Source: Chitinophagaceae bacterium
GTDB taxonomy: Bacteria > Bacteroidota > Bacteroidia > Chitinophagales > Chitinophagaceae
Assembly (NCBI GenBank): GCA_025924755.1
Contig: JAICHT010000003.1
Location: forward strand, 1 to 32,413
Direction of reading: 5' to 3'
DNA length: 32,413 bases
This document shows, piece after piece, positions 19,272 through 27,819 of this stretch (position 1 is its first letter; every line of letters starts with the position of its first letter). The notes beneath the pieces were generated by a model. The model did no database searches and was not told where the DNA came from. It worked only from the letters and a program-made list of their open reading frames with translations. Position numbers and translations under genes: made by a program.

Positions 19272-19300
19272 AAGAAGGGAACGGTCTTCGTTCCCTTCTT
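19272..19300 (-). promoter_or_regulatory. Leader hairpin in the rimP-nusA-infB 5' UTR
   Basis: AAGAAGGGAACG (19272-19283), 5-nt loop GTCTT, CGTTCCCTTCTT (19289-19300): 12-bp perfect stem between the putative promoter and the rimP ATG. Confidence 0.55.
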
Positions 19301-19317
19301 TCGTTTCATTGCTGCTG

Positions 19318-19325
19318 CAAAGGTA
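19318..19325 (-). promoter_or_regulatory. Putative -7 element for rimP-nusA-infB
   Basis: Plus-strand CAAAGGTA is minus-strand TACCTTTG (TAnnTTTG), 55 nt upstream of the rimP start. Confidence 0.55.
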
Positions 19326-19365
19326 AGATAAACGTTAATTATCATCCAAATAATTTCTCCTGCTT

Positions 19366-19373
19366 TACCTTTG
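19366..19373 (+). promoter_or_regulatory. Putative -7 element for the DUF4834 gene
   Basis: TACCTTTG, 7 nt upstream of the ATG at 19381; identical in sequence to the divergent rimP box. Confidence 0.5.
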
Positions 19374-19380
19374 TTTTATC

Positions 19381-19620
19381 ATGATTTTATCTTTTCTTTT
19401 TTATTTCTTTTTATGCTACCTGGTGTATAGGCTGGTTTTTAATTTCATTATACCAATTTATAAAACTACCCGGCATATAAAAAAAGGATTTAATTCCATG
19501 AAGGATCAAATGAATCAGCATGGACAAGACGGTAGCTTTTCAACCGGGCAGGCAGATCCAGTTAAAAAACCGAATACGAAAAACATGGGTGAGTATATAG
19601 ATTTTGAAGATATAAAATAA
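19381..19620 (+). CDS. DUF4834-like small membrane protein
   Basis: 79 aa; N-terminal TM segment (LSFLFYFFLCYLVYRLVFNFIIPIY) and C-terminal MGEYIDFEDIK, a tail I associate with this Bacteroidota family. Confidence 0.7.
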   Translation: MILSFLFYFFLCYLVYRLVFNFIIPIYKTTRHIKKGFNSMKDQMNQHGQDGSFSTGQADPVKKPNTKNMGEYIDFEDIK

Positions 19621-19658
19621 ACTTTTATTATTTTTTTCTTCCTTTAAAAAGACAGCTG

Positions 19659-19666
19659 TATTTTTG
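19659..19666 (+). promoter_or_regulatory. Putative -7 element for the tRNA gene
   Basis: TATTTTTG, 8 nt upstream of the tRNA 5' end. Confidence 0.45.
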
Positions 19667-19674
19667 CAGGCCGC

Positions 19675-19748
19675 GGACCCTTAGCTCATTCGGTTAGAGC
19701 AACAGACTCATAATCTGTGGGTGGTTGGTTCGATTCCAACAGGGTCCA
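19675..19748 (+). tRNA. tRNA with CAT anticodon (elongator Met, or Ile2 if C34 is lysidinylated)
   Basis: Acceptor GGACCCT/AGGGTCC, D arm GCTC...GAGC, anticodon arm ACAGA-CTCATAA-TCTGT, T arm GTTGG-TTCGATT-CCAAC, discriminator A. 3' CCA not encoded (followed by CAA). G1:C72 and lack of GGG/CCC in the anticodon stem argue against initiator tRNA. Confidence 0.95.
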
Positions 19749-19749
19749 C

Positions 19750-19786
19750 AAAAAAGGTTATAAGAGCCCATCTTGTAACCTTTTTT
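19750..19786 (+). terminator. Intrinsic terminator immediately after the tRNA
   Basis: AAAAAAGGTTATAAGA / TCTTGTAACCTTTTTT: 16-bp stem (one G-T pair), 5-nt loop GCCCA, ends in a T run. Confidence 0.85.
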
Positions 19787-19803
19787 ATTTTCACTGTCCG
19801 TTA

Positions 19804-20195
19804 TCAAGTTAGTGATCTTTTGTTGCTTCCACCTCTCCGGAAAAAAGTGATTAAAGGGCGGCTCTCTTCTTTAGCAGCTTTACCATTGCTATTTAAAAGC
19901 AGTTGGGTAATGACACTGTCTTTTTCGTTAACAAGGTCCACAAACAAATGCGTACTTTTTGTGCTCACTTTTGAGATATGGATTGCAAAAGAAACGCACG
20001 GAACCAAACGTTTTCTCCTGATTTGTATACAGACTTATCAGTGGTGAGGTAAGAGCTTGCCCTTTCCTGTGCCCTGACTTTTTTAATTAACTGGACGGAT
20101 AAGGAGTCTAAAGATTGAACCAAAGCCTCTTGAGATAAAGCCGCCAGCGTTAAGAAATTTAATAAGCAAAGAAAAATGGCTTTAGCAAGAAACAT
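19804..20195 (-). pseudogene. Frameshifted and truncated N-terminus of a secreted MG2/macroglobulin-like Bacteroidota surface protein
   Basis: ORF 19965-20195 (signal peptide then YLTTDKSVYKSGENVWFRAFLLQSISQK) stops; the overlapping frame continues as KVSTKSTHLFVDLVNEKDSVITQLLLNSNGK. Together they read like one N-terminal module, but only about 130 aa remain. Confidence 0.6.
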
Positions 20196-20325
20196 GTTTA
20201 CCTCATATCAGTGCTTTCTAAATTAAACTATTTATTCAATTTAATAAATAAGAAGAAATATTCTTTCTATTAGCCTATCAACGCAGCTAACCATTGGCCG
20301 TTGACATGTATTTTCTTTTTATCCT

Positions 20326-20358
20326 AAAAAAAATGAGCTGCCTGCAGGCAGCTCATTT
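20326..20358 (-). terminator. Intrinsic terminator downstream of susD
   Basis: Perfect 28-nt palindrome AAATGAGCTGCCTGCAGGCAGCTCATTT (20331-20358); on the minus strand followed by further T residues (T8 in all). Confidence 0.8.
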
Positions 20359-20380
20359 AAGTTTTACAAGAGGAATAAGT

Positions 20381-22198
20381 TTAATAAAGTGGGTTCTGCA
20401 CCAGCTTATTATTCCGGTTTATTTCATCCAGCTTAATAGGCAAGAAATAGAAGCGTGGATCCCAGGCTCTATCCTGTGCATTTATAATGCTGTATGTAGG
20501 TGCGCCAATAACTTTTGAAGTATAATCGCTTTTTGTAGCGCTTGCATCTACTTTATAATCTATCCGAACTCCTTTTGCATTTTGATAAGCGTCCGGAGCA
20601 ATCATCCAGCGGCGTACATCAAAGTAACGTTGATCCTCAAACGCTAATTCAATACGGCGCTCATTGCGATAGCGATCCACCAGTGCCTGTCCGGCATCGG
20701 TAATATCGGGCATAGCTGCTCTTTTCCGAATCATATTGATATAGGTTTTGGCTTCGTCTTCTTGTCCAAGCCCTATACATGCTTCTGCATAGTTTAATAT
20801 AATTTCTGAGTAACGGATGTAACGCCAAGGCAGATCCTGCTTATCATATTGCGCATTTATTGAAGGATCAATAAACTTACGCATATAATAGCCAGTATAG
20901 CTTCCGTTCCAATCTTCCAGCGGGCTGTTACGGGTATCTAAACCAGGGATAACTGTACCATCGGGCTTGTTGTAATAACCTGCCTGAACAATACCAACCG
21001 GATCAATAGCGGCAGCATCTACAGGGCGTGGCCTCCATTTAGCGCCATCATAATTTATAGAAGCATAAAAGCGGGGATCGCGGTTTTGATATGGGGCTGC
21101 ACCTTCTGCCGGATTCGTCCACGAAAACTTAGTTCCATCTTTCATTTCATAAGCATCTACCATCTGGCCTATTGGCGTATTGCTACCCCAGCCATGCCAG
21201 CCATTTGGATTATTGTACAAGCCGGGATTATATCCATCCCAGTTCTCATCAATCTTAACGGTGAAATAGTGCAGGTAAATATCTTCCGGGTTATCTCTGG
21301 AAAGAAAGATGTTGCTATAATTTTTTGTTGCTTCATCCGTTGATGCAGGATTGGGCATATACAGGCTATATTGGCCCAGGTCTATTACAGCCTTTGCAGC
21401 ATCTTTAGCGGCTTGCCAGCGGGCTGTTCTATCGCCGCCGGTATACCCGATTAATTCCTTATTGGCATAACCGCTGGCCCATGCACCATTGTTATTGTAT
21501 AAATCGCTGGCGGCATATAATAATACTCTTGACTTTAAAGCCAGGGCAGCTCCTTTGGTAGCACGGCCTTTGTTTACGCCATCATAGCTAAGCGGCAACA
21601 AACTGGCAGCTGAATCCAGATCAGACACTATGAAATTGATACATTCTTCATAAGTATTCCGGGGTACGTTAAAATCATCATTCAACCCAAATGTTTTTGT
21701 AATGATGGGAACGCCACCATACATAGAAACCAGATCGTGGTACAAATAAGCCCTTAAAAAATGCACCTCTCCTTTCATGCGGTCTTTATCAGCCGGGTTA
21801 TCGAAAGGCACACCGTCTATTCTTTCGAAGAAAATATTAGCTTGCCGTACAAACTGGTACACCATGCTCCAGTTCATAAGCCGCTGCCGGTTAGCCGTCC
21901 AGAAGCCTGCATCAAAAATGCTCAAATCGCTGGGTGTTATTAAGCTCTTGGTAACATTGCTGCTACCAAAGTCGGCATTATAAGATGTTTCATCTACCAT
22001 AGAAGACATCATGATATTACTAAAACCATGCGGTATACCTAAGTAGATGTTATTGACAAATGTTTGTACCAGTGAAGGATCTTTCCATACAGCCACATCG
22101 GAAAATTTATCCAACGGCTGCAGGTTCATAAAATCTTTTTTACACGAAGCAGCCCCTATCAAAACAGCCGCTACCAATATATAATACACTCGTTTCAT
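20381..22198 (-). CDS. SusD/RagB family nutrient-binding outer membrane lipoprotein
   Basis: Lipoprotein signal peptide (AAVLIGAASC); LQPLDKFSDVAVWKDPSLVQTFVNNIYLGIP; LRAYLYHDLVSMYGGVPI; RYSEIILNYAEACIGLGQ; RNERRIELAFEDQRYFDVRRW. Confidence 0.96.
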   Translation of the reverse strand: MKRVYYILVAAVLIGAASCKKDFMNLQPLDKFSDVAVWKDPSLVQTFVNNIYLGIPHGFSNIMMSSMVDETSYNADFGSSNVTKSLITPSDLSIFDAGFWTANRQRLMNWSMVYQFVRQANIFFERIDGVPFDNPADKDRMKGEVHFLRAYLYHDLVSMYGGVPIITKTFGLNDDFNVPRNTYEECINFIVSDLDSAASLLPLSYDGVNKGRATKGAALALKSRVLLYAASDLYNNNGAWASGYANKELIGYTGGDRTARWQAAKDAAKAVIDLGQYSLYMPNPASTDEATKNYSNIFLSRDNPEDIYLHYFTVKIDENWDGYNPGLYNNPNGWHGWGSNTPIGQMVDAYEMKDGTKFSWTNPAEGAAPYQNRDPRFYASINYDGAKWRPRPVDAAAIDPVGIVQAGYYNKPDGTVIPGLDTRNSPLEDWNGSYTGYYMRKFIDPSINAQYDKQDLPWRYIRYSEIILNYAEACIGLGQEDEAKTYINMIRKRAAMPDITDAGQALVDRYRNERRIELAFEDQRYFDVRRWMIAPDAYQNAKGVRIDYKVDASATKSDYTSKVIGAPTYSIINAQDRAWDPRFYFLPIKLDEINRNNKLVQNPLY

Positions 22199-22217
22199 AA
22201 TAATTTATTTAACTCTT

Positions 22218-25200
22218 TTAGAAAGTAACAGATATACCTGCATTGATAATTTTTTGCAACGGATAGCTTTGACCTCCCGTGCTTACATTACTACCGGTAG
22301 CACTACCATTGCTGTACGTTAATTCCGGATCAAAGTCTTTCATATCCGGGGCATAGGTAAGCAGGTTATATGCATTTACATATACTCGTAAGGCTTGTAT
22401 AGTAGCCTTGCGCAGTATGGCTGCCGGAATATTATATCCTATTTCAATATTCTTTAGCCGTATGTAATCGGTTTTATGTAACCAGAAGGTATTGGCCTGT
22501 CCTACCCAATATTCGTTACCTCGGTTAAAAGTGCGTGGCCCAGAAGCATCGGGGTTCTCCGGCGTCCAACGATTTTTAGCAAATGACTCTAAAAAGTTAC
22601 CTATTTCGCCCGATTCTGTTGAGATATACCGAACACCACCAGCTGCTCCCTGCACCAAAGCAGAAAAGTCAAAGCCTTTAAATTGCAACGCCAATGTGAC
22701 ACCACCGTTAAATGTAGGCAGATCTGATTTTTGAATCCTGATCTGATCCAACGCGTCAATTTTACCATCGCCATTAACATCGGCAAAAATTACATCGCCA
22801 GGGCGGGCACCATCTAAATGCGGATATTTATTTACAGCTGCTGAATCTCTGAATATGCCAATGGCTTTGTAATATAAGGTGCTTCCGATAGGATAGCCGG
22901 TTGACTTTTGATAATCGGGCAAGCCGGATGGCTCATCCCAGAAATCGATTCTGTTTTTAGAATAGCCGCCATTGAACCCAATTTGGTAAGTAACCTGGCC
23001 TACTTTATTATTATAATTAATGCCAAAGTCAAAACCCCTGTTCGATACCTTTCCTATATTTTCCCGTGGTGGCGTAAACCCTGCGGTTGTAGGTATAGAA
23101 GCGTTGCGGGTGATTAAAATTCCGGTTCTTTTATATTGAAAATAATCGGCTGTAATAGAAAGCCTGTTGTTCAGCAAAGTGGCATCAAAGCCTACATTGC
23201 GCTGATCAGCGGTTTCCCAGGTAGCATTTGGATTGGGTACCAATGCTTCGTACAAGGTAGAATTTTCCACATTACCATTGGTTACAAATGGTAGCGATGG
23301 ATTCCATGTTTGAGCTCTGATACCGCCTAAACTGTAAATAGAAAGATACTGCCATTCCGGAATTTGGTCGTTACCGGTACGGCCCCACGATGCTCTTAAT
23401 TTAAAAGTGTTGATGAAGGCCAGGCTTTCTTTCCAGAAATTTTCATCCGAGATTTTATACCCTAAAGAAACACCCGGGAAGAATCCAAAACGATGGGCTT
23501 CCGGAAATATGTAAGACCCCTGGTATCTCCATACAAATTCTGCTAAAAGTTTTTCTTTGTAGTTATAATTTACTCTTCCAAAATAGTTAAGACGGGCTTG
23601 TGTAAAAGCAGAACCATTGTTGGTTAAATAGGCATCTTGCGCACCGGCAAATAGCTGGTCTAATACCGGCGATATAAAGTTTCTGCGATAGGCGCTGAAA
23701 TTATCGCCTTTGCCTGTAATTTTTTCTGCACCCACCAGGAACTTGATATTATGATCGGCAGCTATAGTAGTTTCGTAATTAATCAATCCGTTCAATAAAA
23801 TGTTTTGATTGTCCGCTGTGTTTTCACTTAAAGCCGGGCTGGAGAAGCCTTTTTGCGCTTTTGTAAGTATCGGCTGGTTATTCGCATCAAACCCGCCAAA
23901 AGAATACAGGTACCAAGGAGTTTGCCATACTTTATGAAAGTCAAAACCCTTATCAATAGCCGCATTGCCGGTTAATGTTAAACCTTTCACCCATGGCACT
24001 TTAATATTGATTTTTCCATTTGAGTTCAACACATAATATTTATCGTGGTCGTAACCGGTGGCTTTGGTACTTACCACTACCGGGTTATCGCCATACTCAA
24101 TATCAGGGCCGGGTACGCCATTAGGCCAGAACGCCGTTTCGTTTGGCTTTCCACGCATTACCATTCTAAAAATACTGCCTGCGGAGCGGGTAGGAAAGTT
24201 GCGGTCTTCCATACGGCCGGCTACATCAAAAGCAAGAGAGATGTACTTATTTACATTAGCATCCAGGTTGGTTCTGAAGTCATATTGATTGTACTTGGTG
24301 CCGCTATTATAATAATATCCCTCCTGAGATTTGCCAGAAAGAGAAACGAAATATTTTACATTTTCGCTTCCGCCATTAATAGAAACATTACTATAGTTTT
24401 GGCCGGACCATGGTCTCAATACTTCTTTAAACCAATCAGTATTCGGGTGTCCCCAAGGATCGGAGCCATCTTTATATTTTTGAATATCGTCTGCAGTATA
24501 TTTGGGAGCACGGCCGGCATATGCGTTTATTTCATTAATCATGGTAGCATAGGTAGCTGCATCTGCCATTTTGGGTATTACCGTAGGCCGGCCTTCCCCC
24601 TGGTTAAAGCTAGCTGTAATAGTAGGTTTGCCCGTTTTGCCCCGCTTGGTAGTAACCAATATTACTCCATTGGCTGCCTGTGCTCCATAGATAGCTGCCG
24701 ATGCATCTTTTAATACCGAAATACTTTCTATAGTGCTGGGGTCTATCCTGTCTAAAGAACGACCGGGTATACCATCCACCACTATCAAAGGGTTATTATT
24801 ACCCAGCGTGTTTACTCCGCGGATTCTTAAAACAGACCCGTCCGAACCCGGTTCGCCACTTGGCGTTACAGTTACAAGGCCTGGCAAGCGGACGCCTAAA
24901 CTGTTACTCACGTTCATAGCCGGCGACTTTGCAATCTCGGTACCTTTCACAGAACTTACGGAACCTGTAAGGGTCGCTTTCTTTTGTACACCATATCCTA
25001 CCACCACCACCTGGTTTAGCTCCTGCGTAGTTGATTGTAATTGAACAGTGATATTGGTATGGTTATTAATTTTTACCTCCTGGCTGCTGAAGCCAATAGA
25101 ACTTACTACCAGCGTTCCGTTGGCAGGCGCATTAATAGTAAACCTTCCATTGGCATCGGTTTGAGTGGCTGCGGAAGAGCCTTTTACAGCAACAGTTACA

Positions 25201-25379
25201 CCTGCTAAAGCTGAATCGGCAGAGCTAACTCTACCCGTAATGGTTTTTTGCTGCGCAAATAGCGAAGCAGAAATACTACAAAAAAGAAAAAGAAAAAATA
25301 ACCTGAAGTTTTGAGGATAATTTATAAACTTTTTGTGCTTACTAAAAACACGTTTCCCTTTCGGCAACCAATTTTTCAT
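22218..25379 (-). CDS. SusC/RagA family TonB-linked outer membrane receptor
   Basis: Carboxypeptidase-regulatory-like N-terminus (ITGRVSSADSALAGVTVAVKGSS), ELNQVVVVGYGVQKKATLTGSVSSV, plug LRIRGVNTLGNNNPLIVVDGIPG, DASAAIYGAQAANGVILVTTKRGK; C-terminal beta strand ending ISVTF; directly upstream of susD. Confidence 0.97.
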   Translation of the reverse strand: MKNWLPKGKRVFSKHKKFINYPQNFRLFFLFLFCSISASLFAQQKTITGRVSSADSALAGVTVAVKGSSAATQTDANGRFTINAPANGTLVVSSIGFSSQEVKINNHTNITVQLQSTTQELNQVVVVGYGVQKKATLTGSVSSVKGTEIAKSPAMNVSNSLGVRLPGLVTVTPSGEPGSDGSVLRIRGVNTLGNNNPLIVVDGIPGRSLDRIDPSTIESISVLKDASAAIYGAQAANGVILVTTKRGKTGKPTITASFNQGEGRPTVIPKMADAATYATMINEINAYAGRAPKYTADDIQKYKDGSDPWGHPNTDWFKEVLRPWSGQNYSNVSINGGSENVKYFVSLSGKSQEGYYYNSGTKYNQYDFRTNLDANVNKYISLAFDVAGRMEDRNFPTRSAGSIFRMVMRGKPNETAFWPNGVPGPDIEYGDNPVVVSTKATGYDHDKYYVLNSNGKINIKVPWVKGLTLTGNAAIDKGFDFHKVWQTPWYLYSFGGFDANNQPILTKAQKGFSSPALSENTADNQNILLNGLINYETTIAADHNIKFLVGAEKITGKGDNFSAYRRNFISPVLDQLFAGAQDAYLTNNGSAFTQARLNYFGRVNYNYKEKLLAEFVWRYQGSYIFPEAHRFGFFPGVSLGYKISDENFWKESLAFINTFKLRASWGRTGNDQIPEWQYLSIYSLGGIRAQTWNPSLPFVTNGNVENSTLYEALVPNPNATWETADQRNVGFDATLLNNRLSITADYFQYKRTGILITRNASIPTTAGFTPPRENIGKVSNRGFDFGINYNNKVGQVTYQIGFNGGYSKNRIDFWDEPSGLPDYQKSTGYPIGSTLYYKAIGIFRDSAAVNKYPHLDGARPGDVIFADVNGDGKIDALDQIRIQKSDLPTFNGGVTLALQFKGFDFSALVQGAAGGVRYISTESGEIGNFLESFAKNRWTPENPDASGPRTFNRGNEYWVGQANTFWLHKTDYIRLKNIEIGYNIPAAILRKATIQALRVYVNAYNLLTYAPDMKDFDPELTYSNGSATGSNVSTGGQSYPLQKIINAGISVTF

Positions 25380-25404
25380 GGCAAGTAATAGTTTGATTTA
25401 AAAT

Positions 25405-25455
25405 TTTAGATGCAGTAACCGCACAATATTGTGCATGCGTACCCTTTAGATGCAG
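25405..25455. promoter_or_regulatory. Direct-repeat/palindrome cluster upstream of susC
   Basis: TTTAGATGCAG at 25405-25415 and 25445-25455 (40-bp spacing), flanking the perfect palindrome GCACAATATTGTGC at 25421-25434. Confidence 0.35.
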
Positions 25456-26148
25456 GGATGCCTTATAGGCTTTTGGTAATATTTTCTCATTCTTTTTTGT
25501 TTATTTATTTCTGGTTCATCAACAGCGATCGTTACACATTGTATCAACTCACGCCATAATAATTTATTTATAAAACTATATAAGTATGTATCAATTTAAA
25601 CAGGGATAATGAAGGCATCGCCTTTGCAATTGAAGATCTTTACAACCTGGCAGACAGGTGGGATTAGAATAGCAAACCGGCTTTTTCATAAACAGCAATT
25701 TTTCGTAAGTAATTTAAGAAAATCTTTATCAATCGTAGGATAAATATAAAAGGTAATTTTTACATTTAAAAAATTATTTAACTTTTTTTTAGAGGCCGAT
25801 TTCTTGCAAGAAATTTAATACCCACACAGTATTACATACCCAGGGCATTATAAATACAAACAATTGATATTCAATAATATGAAGTATGTACCTGGTACAC
25901 CGTCTGTTAGTATTTTTTAGTCTAAAGAAATTAAAAAATATAAACAACCTGCCGGAGTTATAAATTCCTTCTGAATAAATACATTTTTAAAAAAGGAAAA
26001 TGGTACCAGCAAAAACCATAGAAATGGCATTCTATTACCCGTGGTTCAATAAGAGATTGCAGAAGGAATAATTGCCAGGTACAAAAACGTTTTAGCAGAG
26101 TAAATTGGCTCATAAAACTACGGGAAATTATATAACATATAATAGCAA

Positions 26149-26916
26149 TTATTGTATAATGCTTTCAGTAGCGCAGGTAATATGCCCGTTAGTGTTATTT
26201 TGCAGATAGGCTATTACTTTAAACTCATTATTTGCCAGAGCGGGTGGAGTGATTAGTTGAATACTGCCCGCTGCCGCTTTTTGCAAAGCAATGGTTTGAT
26301 AGTCTCTTACTATATTGATGTGATGCAATTTTCTACCTCCGTTCTCACCTCTTTTCACATCGGTTTCAGCAGCTAATTGTATTAAAGCTACATGTAGTAA
26401 TTCGTCAATTGCCTTGGCTACTTTATAGGTTACCAATATTTGTTTGCCTTCATTTTTTACCGCTGCCAGGTTTATAACCTGATCGGGTGTGTTCTTTAGC
26501 TCTGTATTAATAGTGGCTTCCAGCAAAGCTTTGTCCGAACCAACAAATTGTTTTTTTCCATTTACTATTACCTGCGGTGTGTAAATAGATTGAAGCCTGA
26601 ATAACGACGCATAGTTCGATTGCCTTTTTGTATATGCCGCTTCGCTATACAAATCTTTCCATCCCAACCGGTCCCAATAGTCTACATGAAAAGCCAGAAC
26701 ATATACGTTATTCCCGTATTTTTTTGAAACGGCTGCCACAGCTTCATCTGCCGCCGGGCAACTGGAGCAGCCTTCCGAAGTAAAAAGTTCCACTACAGCA
26801 AAACCGGTTTGAGAATAGGGCATCTTTGTATGTTTTGAAAAAGTTGTTTTGGTAAAAGCGGCAACCAGCAGAACAGCCAGTACCAGTGGTAGCAGCCATA
26901 GTTTTTTAATTTTCAT
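26149..26916 (-). CDS. DUF1223-family secreted thioredoxin-fold-like protein
   Basis: FAVVELFTSEGCSSCPAADEAVAAVSKKYG, VLAFHVDYWDRLGWKDLYSEAAYTKRQ and YTPQVIVNGKKQFVGSD, typical of DUF1223. Confidence 0.88.
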   Translation of the reverse strand: MKIKKLWLLPLVLAVLLVAAFTKTTFSKHTKMPYSQTGFAVVELFTSEGCSSCPAADEAVAAVSKKYGNNVYVLAFHVDYWDRLGWKDLYSEAAYTKRQSNYASLFRLQSIYTPQVIVNGKKQFVGSDKALLEATINTELKNTPDQVINLAAVKNEGKQILVTYKVAKAIDELLHVALIQLAAETDVKRGENGGRKLHHINIVRDYQTIALQKAAAGSIQLITPPALANNEFKVIAYLQNNTNGHITCATESIIQ

Positions 26917-27206
26917 TTGTTTGATATGAGCGTTACTAAAGTTACCGATAGTATCAAAAGAAATATTAGAATTTTAATATAGAAGATGCTTTCTACAAAA
27001 CACTTTTATAAGCATAAAGCATTCAGGAGATGCACCCTTGCACTACAGTTTTTAGTTTAGGAAATAAAGAGGCAGATTAAAGTTTCTTTACACCACCAGG
27101 TGGCTATTATTTTATCTTATAGATCCATAGTACTCTCTGGTATCATAATGCATTATGGTACAAGTATTGCAACTCATGTTTTTTGCTACTGTAACTTATA
27201 AAGACC

Positions 27207-27782
27207 ATGCATATGCAACTATTCGATACAATTATTGCCGACGTTCCGGCTACTGTAAAAGCATTGAGTGATAAAGAACTGGAATCAGACAAAACTGAAA
27301 AAGAACTTATCGAACACAAAAAGCTGGAATCGCCGGAGCTGGACCTGAAAAATAAAACAGTGGACGTAAAAAAAGAAACCGTTACGGACAAAGATATAGC
27401 CGAAGCTTTTTTATTAATACGCGGACAGGAAGCAGAAGTGGTAACGTATACAGTACCCGTATTGGGCGATTTGTTTTTATTCAAAGAGGTATTTCCAAAG
27501 CTCAGCAAAAGCAAAGATTACGGATTAATGTTTCATAGGAGCGACCTGATTTATAAACGATATTCTGCTGCTAAGGTGGAAGGCAATGACGCACTGCTGG
27601 AAGAAATAAAAAACAGGGCACATGAGGAATTTGATGTGGTGCAGCAAGGGCTGAAGCAAATGGATGCTACTATAAAAGAGTTTAACGAGAAAAGATTACC
27701 TGAGGCTGTAAAAGCTGCCTTCCAAAAAGAAAAGGCGGAAAGAGAAGCATTAAAAAAAGCAGAAGACAAATTAAAGTTTTAA
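27207..27782 (+). CDS. Hypothetical protein, 191 aa, charged, probably cytoplasmic and partly coiled-coil
   Basis: Intact ORF in an otherwise sparse region; Lys/Glu-rich with a central hydrophobic part (DKDIAEAFLLIRGQEAEVVTYTVPVLGDLFLFKEVFPKL). No family recognised. Confidence 0.6.
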   Translation: MHMQLFDTIIADVPATVKALSDKELESDKTEKELIEHKKLESPELDLKNKTVDVKKETVTDKDIAEAFLLIRGQEAEVVTYTVPVLGDLFLFKEVFPKLSKSKDYGLMFHRSDLIYKRYSAAKVEGNDALLEEIKNRAHEEFDVVQQGLKQMDATIKEFNEKRLPEAVKAAFQKEKAEREALKKAEDKLKF

Positions 27783-27819
27783 ACGGAGCTGCGCCTGATG
27801 CGTGAAACTTTACAACATG

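Noticed and set aside
19675-19748. Initiator tRNA-fMet, giving a metY-nusA-infB operon as in E. coli
   Set aside because: G1:C72 pairs normally, the anticodon stem lacks the three G-C pairs of initiators, and it is on the opposite strand from rimP.
24045-24713. 222-aa plus-strand ORF antisense to susC
   Set aside because: Composition looks artefactual and it is fully inside a well-supported SusC gene.
26017-26148. Short repeats such as GGTACCAGCAAAAACC and CAGGTACAAAAACG as possible insertion-site remnants
   Set aside because: Imperfect, short and without transposase remnants or target-site duplications.
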